Shown here piece after piece: positions 12,302 to 23,894 of a stretch of 64,000 bases of DNA. Both the position numbers and the translations under genes were made by a program. The stretch's first letter is position 1. Each line of letters begins with the position of its first letter. The notes under the pieces were generated by a model. The model did no database searches and had not been told where the DNA came from. It was given only the letters and a program-made list of their open reading frames with translations. Location of the stretch: positions 35,252,181 to 35,316,180 of the forward strand of contig NC_092642.1 in the NCBI RefSeq assembly GCF_039555335.1, written 5' to 3'. Source of the stretch: Amphiura filiformis (Eukaryota > Echinodermata > Ophiuroidea > Amphilepidida > Amphiuridae).

Positions 12302-12790
12302 TGAAGATATTGAAACAGCTGATCTCCCGTCAGCTGATCACGTCCGAACTTGTCAGGTTCTGTTGCTGCTACAAAAACTACGCAGAAATACGGCAAAATG
12401 TGCCGAAAAAACGTCGTAATCACAAAACTTCGGTAAAATATAAACTGCAGAGTCTTGATTGATGATAGATGATTATTGCACTGCAAAAATGATGAAAGTT
12501 ACTGGCCAAATTAGAGGTTTTTTGAGCAGATTTTCCACTATCCGTACAGCTGACGCTTCAGTCAATCTTGCCCAACAACAAAGTCACACAGATTGCTCTG
12601 TTTTTATATTCCTGTATATGCCCATGCGCAGCATGATGAAACAATTCAATCAATTATCCCTTATATGGTAAATAAGGCGGAGTAAGTAAAAATTAACATA
12701 AAATGGTAGTATCTGACCAATCAGCGAGCGGGATTTTGGAGGCTCGTCATTGACCTGACCTAGGTCAGTGAACGTTTTAACGAATTAGCG
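12302..12790 (-). promoter_or_regulatory. Putative DDIT4 5' UTR and promoter
   Basis: Within 470 bp upstream of the ATG lie several binding-site matches. There is a perfect CArG box CCTTATATGG (12659-12668, SRF-type), a CCAAT box in good context, gaCCAATCAGcg (12715-12726, NF-Y-type), and a 12-bp palindrome TGACCTAGGTCA (12756-12767) made of two nuclear-receptor half-sites everted with no spacer. A duplicated CAGCTGATC E-box lies at about 12317-12339. A lone ACGTG core (12339-12343, minus strand) could be a hypoxia element but is too short to count alone. Transcription start and activity are inferred from position only. Confidence 0.45.
12717..12767. promoter_or_regulatory. CCAAT box plus everted nuclear-receptor half-site palindrome
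   Basis: CCAATCAGCG at 12717-12726 fits the NF-Y consensus. TGACCTAGGTCA at 12756-12767 is a perfect 12-bp palindrome, preceded by an overlapping TGACCT at 12751-12756. Both lie about 420-465 bp upstream of the DDIT4 ATG. Confidence 0.4.
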
Positions 12791-13141
12791 AACTCAATTT
12801 AGTTGCTGGCTCTCTTGCGAAAGGTTAAGGTACCACTGCCTGCTGCCTAATAACGTTGAAAATAAAGACCTTCAGAAACAATAGAATACGAGGCCACTAC
12901 AAATAATTAATTGTTTGATTGTCGTCCGAATTAATGAGGCGAGGAGGAGATTTTATTTCTTCAGTGTTGCCTTTTTTCAATGTATTTTTTTTCTTTTCCT
13001 GTTTTTTTTTCAATGTAAAAAGTGATACCCAGCATACCCTGAACAATAAACCCCCTGACAGCCACAGGAATAGAGTAAATCCTTGTCCTGAACTTTTCTC
13101 TAATTTTTCTAAAGATTTCAAGTCTAAATTTTTTTAAATCT

Positions 13142-13142
13142 A

Positions 13143-13178
<36 letters not shown>
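13142..13178. repeat. (AAT)n microsatellite
   Basis: Uninterrupted AAT triplets, about 12 units, in intergenic DNA just outside the DDIT4 promoter. Confidence 0.95.
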
Positions 13179-13179
<1 letters not shown>

Positions 13180-13184
<5 letters not shown>

Positions 13185-16008
13185 CCACAATCGGACTACT
13201 ATCCCATAAGTTGAGGCTGCCTGATGATAAATATAACAGGCCTAATTAATTGTTTAAAAAGACAACCAATTAAGAACACTGAAAAATATAACAAAAGAAA
13301 GCAAATACAATGAAGGCAGGCCTATTATTATAAAATTGAGAGGAATCTCTTAATTGTTTTTTGAAGGGCGGATTTTGCTGCATTTTAAAAATAATAAAAC
13401 GGGATATCTTTCCTTCCACATTTCCAGGAGAGAGTCAAATATCACTATACCGTTTGCATGATTTGTATTTTGTTTAAATTTATAGGCCTAAACATTTTTT
13501 GATTTATTTTTAGCTATAGGCCCCTATATAAATAAGGCCTAAGGCCTATATACATGGATTGTGGAATACCAAACTGCGTGCATATATCACAACATTTATT
13601 GGCCCATTCAGTGATAGCGAAAGTGTAAAAAAATGTGTATAAATTGCTTAAAAGTGAAGGATAAGGCATTAAAAGTGTATTTTTGCTATAAACAAATAGT
13701 AGGCCTACTTAAATAAATGAATAACAGATTTATGTAAATTTCACATTTTGTCTTAAATGCATGGGTTTATACAAAGGTGCTAAAAAAATCTGAATTTTGA
13801 TGAATATGCCTTTAAATATTTTTAGAGAAAAGACATTTGTAATATAATTGGATTTTTACTTTTGTCATGGCTATCAGTCAGTCATCATTTTGTGTATTAC
13901 ACAGAACAAATGATATTGTTTTAAAATTAAAAATCAAACAATTGTTTTGTTATAAAGAAATATTTTCCGCATTCATAATGAATAAAAGTTTGTCACTATG
14001 ATTTTTAAAAGCCATAAGAAAATTGTTTGGATCTTTAATGATGGACATATGGTAAAATTACTTTGATTATTTTAAAAATCCGTCTTTCATAATATTCAAT
14101 ATCTAATACAATATTTTCAGCTTGCATTTTCTGCATCTTTCAAAATATAATATTTCCGGGAATATTTCATTATCATATTTAAACTTTTAAAGACCACACA
14201 AGGGCCAAAGGGGTGTCATTTGCGCCCCATGTGCATGATTTTTCTAGGAAGCGGGAAAATAATGCACACAACTTTCTTTTTTGGCCAAATTTTTCATTTA
14301 AAAAATATCAAATGACAATTTTTAATGACTTGTCATTAAATTTTAAATTTTAGGCAATTTACACACAATTTTAATTTGCTACGGTACATTTTCGCAGGGA
14401 TCACTGAGATACGTGTACACTGCGGTTTTTTTTAGTTGATTGGCTAAAACTGGAAAAATAATATGGCCCCCTGTCATCCGATTCGCTTTTATGATGACAT
14501 TTTGAAATCAAATTTAAGCATTCTGATTCTCCAGTCCATGCCGGGTAGTATCACCTTAAACCCCCAGCACAGCTGCAGTAAACATGTGAACGTGCAGATC
14601 GTTCCTTGCCTGTGTGGACATGTACATTTGCTGTGCAGGGCTTTCGTACATTTGCTCATTTGCTGTGCATGTGCAGGATTTTTCCAGGTAAGCTGTATGC
14701 AAATGTCAAGGCCATATTAAAGAATAGGCAGGTTTAGACTAGGCTTGGAGAGACGCGAGACGTAAAAATTACGTCATACAAAACAACGATAAAACGGCAA
14801 AATGCAGGCAGTTGACAATTGAGTCCCGTAAACTTCACTTCTATATAATTATAGGCCTATGTATTCGAATCCGTAATATCAGAGAAGATCTTCTCTGGTA
14901 ATATGATGTGTTTTTGTTTTGTATGTCACGTCAGTTTCATATCTCTCGTCTCCTGGAGAAGTTTGGCACAGCCTTCTAAATTGTGGGGCAATGCGCGTGT
15001 GCAGTACACATTGAAAAGCATGACTGCAAACAGGTACACATACACGTAAACATTAACTTACTAAACTGTAGCCACAAAATATTTCAAATCCAGTTCTATC
15101 ATAGAGTCTATGGTTCAAGCGTACTATGCCATAGTCGATTTTTGATATTAAATAAAAATATGTTGTTATTAAATCATGATGATGATGAACGCATTCAGTT
15201 GAACTCGAAATTATACTGATGTTTATTTATATCAAAATTAAAATGGTTTATAAAAAAAGTTTATAAATTTATAGTGACAGCATATAGGCCTACATGGTAT
15301 ATTCTATTACCCCCACGACCCATTATTCAAAATCGCGCACTGTGATTTGTTGGAACGCGTCACGTGACAGACCATTAATTAGCGATAAAGTGTCAAGGGC
15401 AACGAACTTTATGTTCTTATATCATCACAGCGCACAGCAAAGCGCACAACACACCTGCTTATGTAGGGGAGAATGGAATGCCAGGGGTGTGTTATTGTAT
15501 GTGCATACCTGCTTATAGGGGAGAATGGAATGTTAGGTTGTGTTATTGGAATGTGCATACGCTTTGGCTACGTGTAGGCGCTACACCTTGAGGTAAACAA
15601 CTTGAAATATTTGGAAAAAAATGTGATATTTTCTCTTTAAACGCACTATTTTGTGGTAATAGAATAGAAATAAAGGGTGCAGCATTATCCTTTACACGCA
15701 AATAATGTGTCCTCGGCAGTAAAATCGTTTAAATAATGGGTTCGGCTGCGCCTCACCCATTATTTACGTTTTTACTGCCTTGGACACATTATTTTCGTGT
15801 AAAGGATCATGCATTACCCTTTATTTCTTAAGTAAATGGCTCATTTCAATACTGAACAATTCTGATTTTAGAATCTACATGAAAATCTATTAATTGCGCA
15901 CAAATTAATACAAATCTGGTTTTATGCACAATGGGCAAGTGGACTAAGCGCTGTAAAAATTGCAAAAAAGTGCCGCGCTCATAAATTTGTTTATAGAAAA
16001 ATAAATAA
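13180..16008. other. AT-rich intergenic DNA, nothing recognised
   Basis: No supported gene. Short blocks with TAGGCCTA octamers recur. At 15696-15830 a hairpin pairs TTTACACGCAAATAATGTGTCC with its near-complement around 15780-15805. The segments near 15440-15480 and 15500-15530 repeat TGCTTAT-AGGGGAGAATGGAATG in direct orientation. Confidence 0.4.
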
Positions 16009-16157
<149 letters not shown>

Positions 16158-16159
16158 CG

Positions 16160-19100
16160 TCACAGTTTCGTCACAGTTTAGGCCCATAGGCCTATATCAT
16201 GGGGATTGGGTGAAGTCCCATGATAATCGCTATTAAATGTTCAGCAGGGAAGTTTTAGGCCAAGTAAATAAATAACATGTAGGCCTAGACCTATAATAGG
16301 CTAGGCTATATATCGTCCGGACTTTCTCAAAAATTGGTGAGGGAGGCCCTTGTTGTTTATTAATTTGTTACAAATTTACTATTCTTTTCTGGGTAATATT
16401 GCAATTGTCAACACATCATAAAAGCGGGGAGGCCCCTAATAACATGTCATTACAACAAACAATTTTAACAAAAATTGGTACGATATATTTAGAACTTTTA
16501 ATTTGTACAGTTTTTTGAAAATATCAAATAGGCCCTAACAAAAGTTCCTAAAAAAAAAATTGTGGCGTCAAAAATTGGTGCGGGAGGGGACGTTTAATAA
16601 TAATATTAATTGAACTATAAATACCATAAATACCAACAACAATAAAATAATTAGCCTAATGATGATTTTATGTAATTTGTAAACGTAAACATGATTGAAC
16701 TCTGACTGACTTCCCTGGATGATGAAATCGACTTACTTGTTTACGTCAGCTAGCTCCACTGTTTATTTACTGGATCATGACATCATTCTGTACACATCAT
16801 TCGCGGCACGTGTCATGAACTCACTTTCTTGGAAACTCAAATCCCGGGAATCTGTGCTCGCTTTCCAGGGTTGTAAACACATCCTCAGTTGTAAAATCTT
16901 CTCCGTTGTCAAATAATAAATACACGCATTTTCAGTTTACTTTAACTTGAAAATGCTTTTTAATATGCTTTATATATAAAATTTAGACTATGCCATAGTT
17001 GTTTTTGATAAATAATAATAATAAAATAAATACTAATCATGATAAAAGAATTCAGTTGAACTAGAAATTTAAAAGGGCATTTCGTGATCCACTGCCTCAT
17101 CCCCCACTTTTCTTTTAAAAAGTTGAGATTTTTATACCACTGGATATCTCTGGCCACGTAATGTTTATGTACCAAAAATTTCTTGCAGATTATTTCGTTT
17201 GGCAAAAATATAAATCATGCGTAACTCGCAAAGGCAAAATCAGAATCAACTGTAATTTTGGGAAAAGCGTTATTCGTGGACATGGTGGACATCTACTGAA
17301 AAATGTCATAAAAAGAGGATGCTAGGATGTCATAAAAAGGTTTAGCCTATATAATTATTATATTATTAATAGTGACAGTAAAAGTAAAAGTATAAAAGTA
17401 AAAAAGTTATTTATTGGTTGCGAGCTCGTGCTTGTAGGTCTACGAGAATAGGCCCTATCGTACCTGCCACAATTTAATGGACGTTTCCCGTATCCCCCGT
17501 TAAACTTCTAAAAACAGCTGTGAGTTCGACCATGCAAGGACCCCCCAGTCCCAGGTCAGTGTTTTAGGGGAATTCGGTTTAGGTCTAGGCCTACGTTAAT
17601 TAATGAGCTTAAAATATTATAGACATGGCTTTGGCCTATAATCACATTACATACATTACGTAACCTCTCCTATACGTACTGAGTTCAATGACCCCAATGG
17701 ATGCCAAAAGGACATGAAGGATGTCACCAGCACATATGTTGGTGCTCCTACATAGTATAGAAGCTTATAGATCTGGATCATGATGCATGATGGTGCTGGT
17801 AAAAGCGTTGATTGAAAAAAAGGGGTGGGTGGGGTCACTATTTTTTATACTTTAATAATACATTTTTATTTATCAAAAATCGACTGTGGTATATAGTCTT
17901 AAAAAAATTGGGGACATATAATTGAATACATGAATTCAAAACCCACCCAAGTCCATGGGAAGTGATTTTGAGAAAAAAACCTGTGTATCATTTTAATTCC
18001 TTCAGTTTATAGATTTACCTGGTCAATATGGTAAGTTTTACGTGAAAATGAGTGGGTTAAACTGTATTAGGTATGACGATTAGCATTTCATGGACTTATA
18101 CAAAGACAACAATGTTGGAATGAGATTACCACTAGTAAGATAATACAAAATAAAGCACACATGTATGTATGTTGATAAAGCATACTGCTATGTAATATAA
18201 ACCACACACTTTCCTTGCCCCATTTTTTTTTCAAAAGTCACTCTCCAGCAATGAATGTGTTGCAAGTGGACTTTTAAACATACTAGATTTCAATCAATGT
18301 GTTACAAGACTCAAATCCTGGACTTAATTGGGTGGTTCTTTCATACAATGCTATTTTTCACATGCTCAATAGACACAGAGGATGAATCATTTGTTCTTTC
18401 ATACATATGAAAGGCCTATGTATAGCAACAATAATTTCTCATGCTTAACTCAATTTGGCCAAAGTATGGACTTGGGTGGGTTTTGTATTCATATATTCAA
18501 TTGTAGTTCATGCCTGGGTGTTCATGCGCAAAATTGTCTTTGGAAGCTTTTGGATGTTTTTTCGGGTAATTTGTTTGTTTGTTTTTCTATTCTTGTGGAA
18601 ACATTTAATTAGGCCGCAGGCACTCAGGTTTTTTTTACCAAATTGTTGACCAAGTTTTGGCCCCAGGTGTGTATAAAATGTCTACAAACTATAGGACCAG
18701 GCTTATCCAGGAGCCATTTTTTGGACGGCCAGGCGCTCAATTTAGCTCCTGGTCCAGCCAGGTATAAAGGCCTGGCCTATAAAGTATAGGCCTACCGAGG
18801 GTCTATTTACTCGAATATTCTAGTATTTATTCGTTTATGAAGGTTTCATGTTGAGAGTTGAACTTCTGGTAGGCCTACATGTATATAAAAGCAAAGCACA
18901 TTGATAAATCATAAAACATGCTGCATAGTGCCAACAAACTTTTTCCAGCTGCATACGTAGGCCTGACGTAGGCGGAGAGGAGCGGCGAGGCATGAACTTT
19001 ACCTTTTCTTTGAGGCATACGTGCAATTATTCAAAGCGATAGCATAGGCACTGACATGTCAACGCACAAACAAACAGTATTATATTACCGATAAACAACA

Positions 19101-19590
19101 TTTGAATGCGCCACACAAACATATATAGGCCTACCCCCCCCCCGAGAGGGTCAGGCTCACACACTAGCTGTGTTAGGCCTACATCAGATTCTGGAGGATC
19201 TGTGGTTACATGGACTCCATTTCGGCAATGATGCCAATGGAAGAAAAAATCTTTCTATTTCTTCCATGATGGAAGTAAGATGGAGTTAGGGGTTGTGCAA
19301 TAATTATGTGTACCCCGGGGTGGTGAATTCTCAAGGGGTCTGCCAAATATCGCTTGCCCCCTCCCTTTATCCGTGATGCCAAAAAGCACCCCCCTTTGAC
19401 GTGCCATAAAACCTTTGCCCCCCTTTTTTTGACGTGCCAAAAATCTTTGCACCCTCCCCCGTTACACACTAAAATTGGGGGGAACCCGAATTTTAAACCT
19501 AATAGGTCTGTCACACTACGACGGACTGGATCAACGTATACATCACCGAATACAAAAATATTTTATTCGGTGGAAAAATCACCAGTCCGG
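16160..19590. other. Intergenic DNA with dispersed repeat fragments
   Basis: No supported gene. It contains a copy of the TTAA/GGGGCATTTCGTG MITE family at about 17073-17330 (listed separately), several TAGGCCTA octamers, and from 19300 a degraded C/A-rich repeat (GTACCCCGGGGTGGTGAATT) whose inverse recurs near 24120-24170. Confidence 0.4.
17069..17330. mobile_element. GGGGCATTTCGTG MITE family, truncated copy
   Basis: It begins at TTAA (17069-17072) with AAGGGCATTTCGTGATCCACTGCCTCAT and matches the intact copy at 38808-39152 through ATGTCATAAAAAGAGGATGCTAGG. The central palindrome present in the intact copy is missing and the right terminus is lost. Confidence 0.75.
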
Positions 19591-19597
19591 CAGAAGA

Positions 19598-19840
19598 TTC
19601 GGTGGGATTTTGGGTCCGATTCCCGTTCGTCTCTCTATGCGTTGTGGCCGCTAATAATCCTGCAGGCGTCTTATATTCGATCGTTCAACGTCCGACAAAT
19701 GACCGGATTTGGGGGTCAACGTCCGACAAATGACCGGATTTGGGGTCCGATTCCCGTTCGTCTCTCTATGCGTTGTGGCCGCTAATAATCCTGCAGGCGT
19801 TTTATATTCAATCGTTCAACGTCCGACAAATGACCGGCGA
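19598..19840. repeat. Tandem duplication with internal short repeats
   Basis: GGGTCCGATTCCCGTTCGTC through ATCGTTCAACGTCCGACAAATGACCGG occurs twice in tandem with few differences, and an extra copy of GTCAACGTCCGACAAATGACCGGATTTGGGG sits between. It belongs to a degraded dispersed element with ACACTACGACGG-like edges that recurs at 23500-23900. Confidence 0.75.
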
Positions 19841-19994
19841 ATCCGTCGCATGCATGTGGCACCAACAGGAACGTCCACCCTATCAGAAAAGTGGGGGAGG
19901 AGAGGGTGTTTGACTGAGAGGGTTTTTGACCCCTTAGAGGCAGTGACGTAGCAAGCACTTTTTCAGAGGGTGAACAAAGTGGGAAAGACAACTT

Positions 19995-20928
19995 TTAAGG
20001 GACGCACCATTTGATATCAAGGGGGGGCTGGGTAGTTGGGGTTGTGACAAATTTTTTTTTTTGAGCACCTCGGTGAAGCAAATTTTTTTTTTTAGCCCCT
20101 GGATGAAGCAAAATTTTTTTTTCAACACCTCGGAGAGGCAAATTTTTTTTTTTTTGCAATCGTAAAGTCCTATAATTTTCAACAATTTGTTTGTCGAGTT
20201 GTAAAAATTTGTCCATATTTTTAATCATTTTTACGTTTTGTAGCAACTCAATTTCTATTGTCACAAAAAAAACATCATTATTTTTATGTGTAAAAAAGTA
20301 TAATGAACCTCTTCTGTCGCGAAATATTTTGGCATATTAAAGCAAAACTGGTGAAATATGGAATAAATGCGCGCAAAGCGCGCAAAAATTGGTGGTTTTT
20401 AGGTTAATTTTGTCAGAAACCCACATACAGGCGTCAACTTTGGGGATGATTGTATGATGGACCACCCTAGCAAATATTGGGGATTTATCCCCGGGATCTA
20501 CGCCTATGCTCTCAATCAAATAATAATTTTGACAATGGGGTGGAATTTGGTGAAAAACTGTGAAGTAGAGTGAATCAAGTGTTTTCACTCACAGACCCGG
20601 CTCACATAATAACTTTTCATAAACAAATGCGCACAAAATACGTACCAGTTTGAAGCTAATGCTGATGAAAAAGGGGCAAATTCGCGCGAAGCGTGAAAAA
20701 TTTGGCAATATAAAAGCTATATGAGGTTAATTTTTCTTCACTATTCTGTGACAAATTTTTTTTCACCCTTGACATCAAATCTTTTTTTTTTCTTGTCCGA
20801 GGTGGATCAAATTTTTTTTTTAGTCTGAAGTGGAGCAATTTTTTTTTTTTGCTCAGATGGCGCGACAAAATTTTTTTTTTCAAAAAACTACCCAGCCCCC
20901 CCCTTGGTATCTAATGGTGCGTCCCTAA
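19995..20928. mobile_element. TTAA-type element with GGGACGCACCATTTGATATC ends
   Basis: The left end GGGACGCACCATTTGATATCAAGGGGGGGCTGGGTAGTT has an inverse counterpart at 20883-20924. The left flank is TTAA and the right is CTAA, one base off. Each arm contains a short minisatellite of T-runs separated by AGCACCTCGGTGAAGC-like units (20050-20155) or their inverse relatives (20755-20880). No transposase. Confidence 0.7.
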
Positions 20929-20998
20929 GGGTGGAAACTTTGACGAAAACGGTCAAATATTGGCTAATAAGTACAAAAGGGCTACAAATCTGCATATA

Positions 20999-22077
20999 CA
21001 GGGTGTAACAATAAAATTTATACAATTGCATTTTGACTTCTCCGGAAAAAACTAAAACAGTTACGGCACAAATGTTATATGCAATGGAATCAGTAATATC
21101 TTGGCTAAAAGAAGACGTTTAGTTGGTTTCATTACTAGCTTGGGTTCAAAAGTTATGTCCGATTAATTAAATCGTCCAGAAAACGTGTTGGGCCACTTTT
21201 GTCATGTTAGCGTAAATCAAGTTTGAAACGCGTAGATTGTGCTTATCGTGCATTGAACATCAAAGAACTGACACAAAAGAATTATAAGTGGTGTTTCTTC
21301 ATATAATTAACATGAATTTAATAATAATATGATATTTCTTTATATTCTATAAATGAAGTCATGAAATTATCTTATAAATAAAGTAATTTCTCATATCCTC
21401 ATAATTTTTGCACCCATAAGTACAAAACAATAAAAATTTGAAATTAAGTTCAGCTGGGCTTCTAGCTGTTATGGGGCGACCACTATTGCCAGCATTTCTG
21501 TAAACAAATTTTACATACTTCTTATAGTTATATGTTATTGTATGCCTTGAAGGAAGACGTGAGTTTGGAAAATGAGCTATAAACAATCATATGGTTTCTG
21601 CTTGACTCCATGTGCTACCGAATGTCACAACCATAAAATTACGCTCTTCCAACGTGAATTGGGGTTGAAGGTGTTGAGCTGCAGCCACGATTTCTAGTAA
21701 ATGAAGTTGTTATGTCAGTGCTTAGTTGTGACTTTCAAAACCCAAGGAGATATTCTATTATGTAATCATTTCTACCACTTCGAATACCCCATTGTTTAAA
21801 TGACCTATCATAAGAGCACCGTCCAACTGGTCCGTGGTTCAACTCTATTCAGTCACTTTTGTAACACTTAGACAAAAGTGGCCCAAGCGGTTTTAAGACT
21901 AGGTTACATAATTGGCTATAACTTCACTTGTATACCTACGATTTTATTGGAACAAAGCTTTTCTGGTGGCTAAAGAAATTATCTTGATAGACATATTAAT
22001 ATCAAACCAAAAAATAGGCCGCATATACTTGTGTCATTCTATTTTCAAAATTGTACAAATTTTATTGTTACACCCTG
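20999..22077. mobile_element. Mariner-like remnant with CAGGGTGTAACAATAAAATTT ends
   Basis: Termini CAGGGTGTAACAATAAAATTT and their inverse are 1,079 bp apart and flanked by TATA on both sides, compatible with TA target use. The minus-strand frame 21586-21359 contains GNSGRPITARSPAE, which resembles the SGRPRTARTPEN end of the helix-turn-helix (DUF4817-type) domain in animal mariner-like transposases, preceded by FPNSRLPSRHTI. No catalytic domain survives. Confidence 0.65.
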
Positions 22078-22079
22078 TA

Positions 22080-23185
22080 TATCATGATATATCAGGACAA
22101 CCAGCGTCCGGGGGCAATAGAGGTGAGAAACCTTTGGACAATGAAGGTCCAATTGAAGCCATTTGTCATTTCTTGGATCAATTTTAGCACTATTATTGGG
22201 TAGGCCTACTATTTTAGTTTGAAACAGCCGCAAATTGGTGAAACGAAAGCCTATTTGAAGCCATTGAAAAGTTTTCACCATTATTGTATAATAATAATAT
22301 AAACAATCGTTTTAAAAATAACACGTGGATGTCCATAGCAGAAGCAAAAAGGAAGACTTGTCCATTGTTCAAAATGAAGGTCTAATTGAAGCCATTTGCA
22401 TGGGGACTGTAGGGCCTATTTACATTATTAGGCCTAGGCCTATTGTGTAAAAATTTAGTTTTAAAAATGGATAATTTGGAAAATTGTTTTTGGTGCATCA
22501 TTTTTACACTATTATTGCCTTAAACAAAAAACAAAGAAGGCCCGAACTGAATTTGCAAAATTTAAAATGTTACACTGATCCACTGACACTTAGATATAAG
22601 ACTTCAGACTCGTAATTTCAAGTAAAGCATGCATGGATTGATATGTTAAAGTCAGTAATAGACCTAAGTCCGTCTTAAATACTGACTTTGGTGACAAAAT
22701 GTCACAGGCCCTACATATCGACGGGCCGGCAGTAATTTTCACAGGCTTTTGGACCAAGGAACCACATTTAAGCACTGCCTATAATCACAGGCCTATACAT
22801 AGGCTTACTAGCCTACTATCCTTGGCCTACTCAATAACGTACAATTTAACCTTGTCCATGTTTTCTCTTCTTTTTTCTTTCTTGTCAATCACTAATCACT
22901 GGTAGGAATTTGATATTGCATCCTCTACCCTTCAGAAAGTGCCCCTCCCTCAATACTACTTACATGCATAGGCCTACTAAATTACGGGCAATTTAACTTT
23001 TCTCTTCTCTTCTCTCTTCAATTTTTCTCACTTTCTTTTCTTTTTTTCTCTCATTTCCCCCTTTTTTCTACTTGTCAGTCACTAAAGTACTGGGGGAAAT
23101 ATGATATTGCGCCACACACCCTTCAGAAAGTCCCCCCCCCCCAATGATCGATGCACATGTTCGCCATAGGCCTACATCCAGCACA
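22080..23185. other. Intergenic DNA; low-order repeats
   Basis: No supported gene. The phrase TTGAAGCCATT recurs at about 22153, 22256 and 22390 with similar context. Two related pyrimidine-rich blocks (about 22860-22960 and 23000-23135) repeat CTTGTCARTCACTAA...TTCAGAAAGT and may be a diverged direct duplication. Confidence 0.35.
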
Positions 23186-23189
23186 AGCG

Positions 23190-23893
23190 CCTGCGAAACC
23201 TTGCAAATACCTGCGGTATATAAACGAAAGAATAACGAACAAACCCAGGGTATATATACAGAACAGTACGAACACACATCGGACAACTTCCGAACATGTG
23301 TATTCGGCACACTCCGTTTCAAGTTTTGTGCATGCACAAAACTTGAAACGTATTGTCAACGGACTAAACAAACATCACCTAACACGAAACGCATTTGGCG
23401 GATAATAGCAGGACATATGAAGAACATAAAACGAACATTGACGAACACTAACGGATTTGCTAAAATACCATCCGTTTCTTATACGGAAGACCGATCCGGT
23501 GTAGTGTGACACTAAGACGGTCTGGGTCAACGTACATCACCGGCAAAAATATGCTATCCGGTGGTGAAGGCCTCACAGGAACGTATTTGCAACGAATACG
23601 GGCCGAGCCTGGTGCAACGAACAAAGAACGAACATGAACGAAAGGAGAGCGAACAAACTCCGGCAATATGCAGCACCATACGAACACACATCGGATAAAT
23701 ACCGAACATGTGTATTCGGTACACTCCGTTTCATGCCGACGGACTTAACGAACATCACCTAACACGAAACGCATTTGGCGGATGATAGCAGGACATAAAA
23801 AGAACATAAAACGATCACTGACGAACAACAACGGATTTACTAAAATACCATCCGTTTCTTGTACGGAAGACCTATTCGGTGTAGTGCGACAGG
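23190..23893. repeat. Direct repeat, period about 415 bp, two diverged units
   Basis: The block ACACACATCGGA...GTGTATTCGGYACACTCCGTTTCA...CACCTAACACGAAACGCATTTGGCGGAT...CCATCCGTTTCTTRTACGGAAGA...GGTGTAGTG occurs at about 23270-23512 and again at 23686-23888. The first unit has an extra palindrome, TTTTGTGCATGCACAAAA, at 23321-23340. Confidence 0.8.
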
Positions 23894-23894
23894 C

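Noticed and set aside
19206..19785. Open frames on both strands near 19.2-19.8 kb
   Set aside because: Proline- and lysine-rich translations of degraded C-rich and tandem repeats, with no family match.
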